This document shows positions 13,874-15,353 of a stretch of 15,353 nucleotides of DNA, one piece after another. Every line of letters starts with the position of its first letter. Within the stretch, counting starts at the first letter, position 1. The stretch lies in contig CAZSKN010000047.1 of assembly GCA_964607445.1 (NCBI GenBank), forward strand, positions 1 through 15,353. Direction: 5' to 3'. This DNA comes from CALCKU01 sp964607445 (GTDB lineage Bacteria > Pseudomonadota > Alphaproteobacteria > Caulobacterales > Maricaulaceae). The translations under genes and the position numbers were made by a program. The notes below the pieces were generated by a model. That model worked only from the letters and a program-made list of their open reading frames with translations. It made no database searches and had not been told where the DNA came from.

Positions 13874-14461
13874 TTAAGGGCGAATGCCGATATAATTTTT
13901 GTCATAATGGGCTTTTATTCTGCGATTATCAATTTCCGTGTCAAATTTTAAATCCCATAATTTATCCAAGATGACTTCTTTCGTTGGCGCATTAATAGCG
14001 ACGATGAAAATGGGCACGCCAGCGGCATAAGCTATGCGCAGATACCCCTTTTTGAAGTTTTCAACTTTTGAGCGTGTTCCTTCGGGTGTAATACCTAGCC
14101 AGACATTGTCATGGGCGGCAAACCAGTCTGTGATTTGCGTGGTAATATCTGTTTTTTTAGATCGGTCAATCGGGATGCCACCCATTTTTTTAAATGTCTT
14201 AGCGAGGGGCCAGACAAATGCTTCTTTTTTCATCATCCATGAGCATTTTAATCCGACATATTGCATAGAGGCCAAGGCTATGATCAAATCCCAATTAGAC
14301 GTATGAGGGGCGCCTATGAAAATACATTTTTTCACATTTGGTAATTGTCCCCGGACTTTCCACCCCAAGGCTTTTAACACGCGTCCGGCTATCCAACGGG
14401 TAAATCGGTTTCCTGTTCTGGGTGAAAATTCCGATTGGTGAATATTGTCGAGTGCGGTCAT
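13874..14461 (-). CDS. Lysophospholipid acyltransferase-like protein (PlsC superfamily), copy A
   Basis: The 195-residue protein aligns end to end with the downstream copy. It has motif I PHTSNWD with His53 and Asp58, motif II GGIPIDRS (94-101), motif III TPEGTRSK (125-132) and motif IV VPIFIVAI (149-156). Shared stretches such as GYLRxAYAAxVPxF and the ending IGIRP show close paralogy. Both copies keep the catalytic His-Asp and the glycerol-phosphate-binding EGTR, so both should be active. The start is supported by AAGGA shortly before the ATG on the minus strand. It is the first of the two in transcription order and follows the small membrane protein gene after 110 bases. It could be a dedicated 1-acylglycerol-3-phosphate acyltransferase, but family members also act on other lysolipids. 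Confidence 0.82.
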   Translation of the reverse strand: MTALDNIHQSEFSPRTGNRFTRWIAGRVLKALGWKVRGQLPNVKKCIFIGAPHTSNWDLIIALASMQYVGLKCSWMMKKEAFVWPLAKTFKKMGGIPIDRSKKTDITTQITDWFAAHDNVWLGITPEGTRSKVENFKKGYLRIAYAAGVPIFIVAINAPTKEVILDKLWDLKFDTEIDNRRIKAHYDKNYIGIRP

Positions 14462-14549
14462 ATTACGTCCTTTGGCGCGAACGTAGAGCCTCGGTTTGAG
14501 CGGTGCAAGCCGTAGTATATATATTGTTTAGGAAATTAGACCAAAATTC

Positions 14550-14584
14550 GAATTTAGAGAAAGTATGGAATTTAGAGAAAATTT
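14550..14584 (+). repeat. 18-bp direct duplication
   Basis: AATTTAGAGAAA occurs twice with an 18-bp period, separated by GTATGG, at the 3' end of the small membrane protein gene and just beyond it. Two copies only. Confidence 0.4.
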
Positions 14585-14784
14585 GCCCAGACTGCGCCGC
14601 TCAGGATTATAAAGGTGCCCAGTATGCCGTCAAAAGCCAGGCTAGAATAGGTAGCTTGCGAGGGCAGGCGGTGAAACCTTTGAATAAGGTCGCGATGTTC
14701 CTGAATACGAAATCCCAATCGACACAATACAATAAGTCCAAACACAATTTGGAGGAAGGCTAATATAAGGGTAATCTCTTTCAT
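14572..14784 (-). CDS. Small two-helix membrane protein, unknown
   Basis: The chosen ATG (14782-14784) has AGGAG six bases upstream, a strong ribosome binding site, and gives a 70-residue protein. It has two hydrophobic segments: about 4-24 (ITLILAFLQIVFGLIVLCRLG) and about 48-68, ending GAVWANFL. A charged, His/Arg-rich loop (about 25-44) lies between them. No family is recognised. The frame stays open upstream to a TTG at 14898, because four 15-bp repeats there keep the phase; the longer form has no good ribosome binding site, so I reject it. The gene lies on the same strand as the two acyltransferases and 110 bases before them, so an operon and a role at the membrane are possible but unproven. 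Confidence 0.5.
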   Translation of the reverse strand: MKEITLILAFLQIVFGLIVLCRLGFRIQEHRDLIQRFHRLPSQATYSSLAFDGILGTFIILSGAVWANFL

Positions 14785-14799
14785 GATAATCTCCTGCAT

Positions 14800-14861
14800 G
14801 CATGTCTCTTGATCGCATGTCGCTTGAGGGCATGTGGTTTGAGCGCGTGTCGCTTCGATAA
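14800..14861 (+). repeat. 15-bp tandem repeat, four copies
   Basis: GCATGTCTCTTGATC, GCATGTCGCTTGAGG, GCATGTGGTTTGAGC and GCGTGTCGCTTCGAT are four exact-length 15-bp units with a common GCATGTCGCTTGAKS consensus. They lie immediately upstream of the ribosome binding site of the small membrane protein gene, that is, in its leader or promoter. Apart from this array, the 403 bases between that gene and gatC (14785-15187) hold only two palindromes and a mini-ORF, listed separately. Confidence 0.75.
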
Positions 14862-15004
14862 ATCCGAACTTAAAACGGATAGATACACGCCCTGACAAGA
14901 CGGTCTGTTTCCCTGCCTAACAAAAATGTCAAGAACAGCTGAACAGGTGGAGTGTAGGTTTTTGCGCCCCATATTTCGCCCCGAATAATATGTGAGTACT
15001 GCCT

Positions 15005-15014
15005 ATGACGTCAT
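15005..15014. promoter_or_regulatory. Perfect 10-bp palindrome ATGACGTCAT
   Basis: ATGACGTCAT is fully self-complementary and lies in the divergent gap between the small membrane protein and gatC. Short palindromes arise by chance, so this is only a possible regulator site. Confidence 0.15.
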
Positions 15015-15087
15015 TGGGGGTTTGTCCAGCAATTTAAAGATGCAGTTTTCAATCTCAATGGGGCTTGCGACAATCAATTCCCCCTGC

Positions 15088-15106
15088 TAATCCGCGCATT
15101 GGATTA
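15088..15106. promoter_or_regulatory. Inverted repeat TAATCC-N7-GGATTA upstream of gatC
   Basis: TAATCC (15088-15093) and GGATTA (15101-15106) are perfect arms around seven bases, with AAAAA following. It lies about 80 bases before gatC. It could be an operator; the short A+T-rich stem makes a poor terminator. Confidence 0.3.
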
Positions 15107-15187
15107 AAAATCGATCTCCAGATGTTCCCGGAAAGCCCTGTGCTGTCGAAACGGTTTGGAGAGAGCTATGTTGATAAGGTAAGTGGC

Positions 15188-15353
15188 ATGTCCGAACCAA
15201 AAGGCGCCGTTAGCGCTGATGATGTTAAGAAGATTGCGCGTCTGTCGCGACTCTATGTCGAGGCCGACCGTTTGCAGCCGCTGGCCGATGATCTTAATGG
15301 TATTCTAGGCTGGATAGAGCAATTGGGCGAGGTTGATGTCGAGGGCGTAGAGC
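15188..15353 (+). CDS. gatC: Asp-tRNA(Asn)/Glu-tRNA(Gln) amidotransferase subunit C, 3' end missing
   Basis: GatC is the small scaffold subunit of the GatCAB amidotransferase, which converts Glu-tRNA(Gln) and Asp-tRNA(Asn) to the amidated forms. The 55 visible residues contain the family pattern: VKKIARLSRLYVEADRL followed by LADDLNGILGWIEQLGEVDVEGVE. The canonical second Ala of KIAxLARL is Ser here. Normal length is about 95 residues, so roughly 40 residues lie outside the window, where gatA probably follows. The ATG at 15188 has AAGGT seven bases upstream. A four-codon ORF (15168-15182) with its own strong ribosome binding site sits immediately upstream. Confidence 0.9.
   Translation, partial: MSEPKGAVSADDVKKIARLSRLYVEADRLQPLADDLNGILGWIEQLGEVDVEGVE

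Noticed and set aside
14503..14763. Plus-strand ORF of 86 residues
   Set aside because: It is antisense to the small membrane protein, has a GTG start without a ribosome binding site, and no family resemblance.
14781..14972. Minus-strand ORF with HALKR-type repeats
   Set aside because: It is another reading frame through the 15-bp repeats and overlaps the better-supported small membrane protein start.

Overview
The window comes from an alphaproteobacterial genome, seen as an assembled scaffold of moderate G+C content. The assignment rests on gene content and protein style: a Sinorhizobium/Roseobacter-type betaine--homocysteine methyltransferase (Bmt), a nitrogen-PTS enzyme I (PtsP), pyrB followed by a metal-site-less dihydroorotase homologue, ruvX and gatC in the same neighbourhood, and a small membrane-protein family I associate with Rhodobacterales and Caulobacterales. 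A marine Hyphomonadaceae/Maricaulales-like organism is my best guess. This is inference; no rRNA or other phylogenetic marker is present.

Layout. (1) 1-1783 (+): the 3' part of an unrecognised modular protein, then mobA with a GTGA overlap, then an unannotated 36-codon ORF starting on the last base of the mobA stop codon behind a good ribosome binding site. (2) 1885-4065 (+): bmt, then a membrane protein of the DUF457/YdjM-like type and ruvX, seven bases apart. (3) 4078-5280: a TetR-family regulator (-) divergent from a DM13-domain lipoprotein (+). The intergenic region holds a strong sigma70-type promoter and two palindromes with the core TGACC-N4-GGT. (4) 5281-5656: a 17-bp tandem repeat array interrupted by exactly 100 N, then a strong hairpin terminator. 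(5) 5657-7942 (+): ptsP. (6) 8014-8583 (-): yqgE/algH, divergent from a cluster of a Prx5-type peroxiredoxin, an SPFH/QmcA protein and NfeD (8685-10627, +). (7) 10927-13214 (+): pyrB with an overlapping catalytically dead pyrC homologue. (8) 13229-14784 (-): two tandem paralogous lysophospholipid-acyltransferase-like genes and, upstream, a 70-residue two-helix membrane protein. (9) 15188 to the end (+): the start of gatC.

Most of the window is housekeeping: molybdenum cofactor, methionine, pyrimidine and lipid synthesis, DNA processing, nitrogen PTS, membrane quality control and amidotransferase. The points that deserve attention are the incomplete first protein with its composition shift, the TetR/DM13 lipoprotein pair with visible operators, the small ORF coupled to mobA, and a recurring habit of short degenerate tandem repeats (units of about 12-19 bp, different sequence at each site) in almost every larger intergenic gap. 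No insertion sequence, CRISPR array, tRNA or rRNA was seen. I found no convincing multi-gene novel system; the TetR/DM13 locus and the repeat phenomenon are the best candidates.
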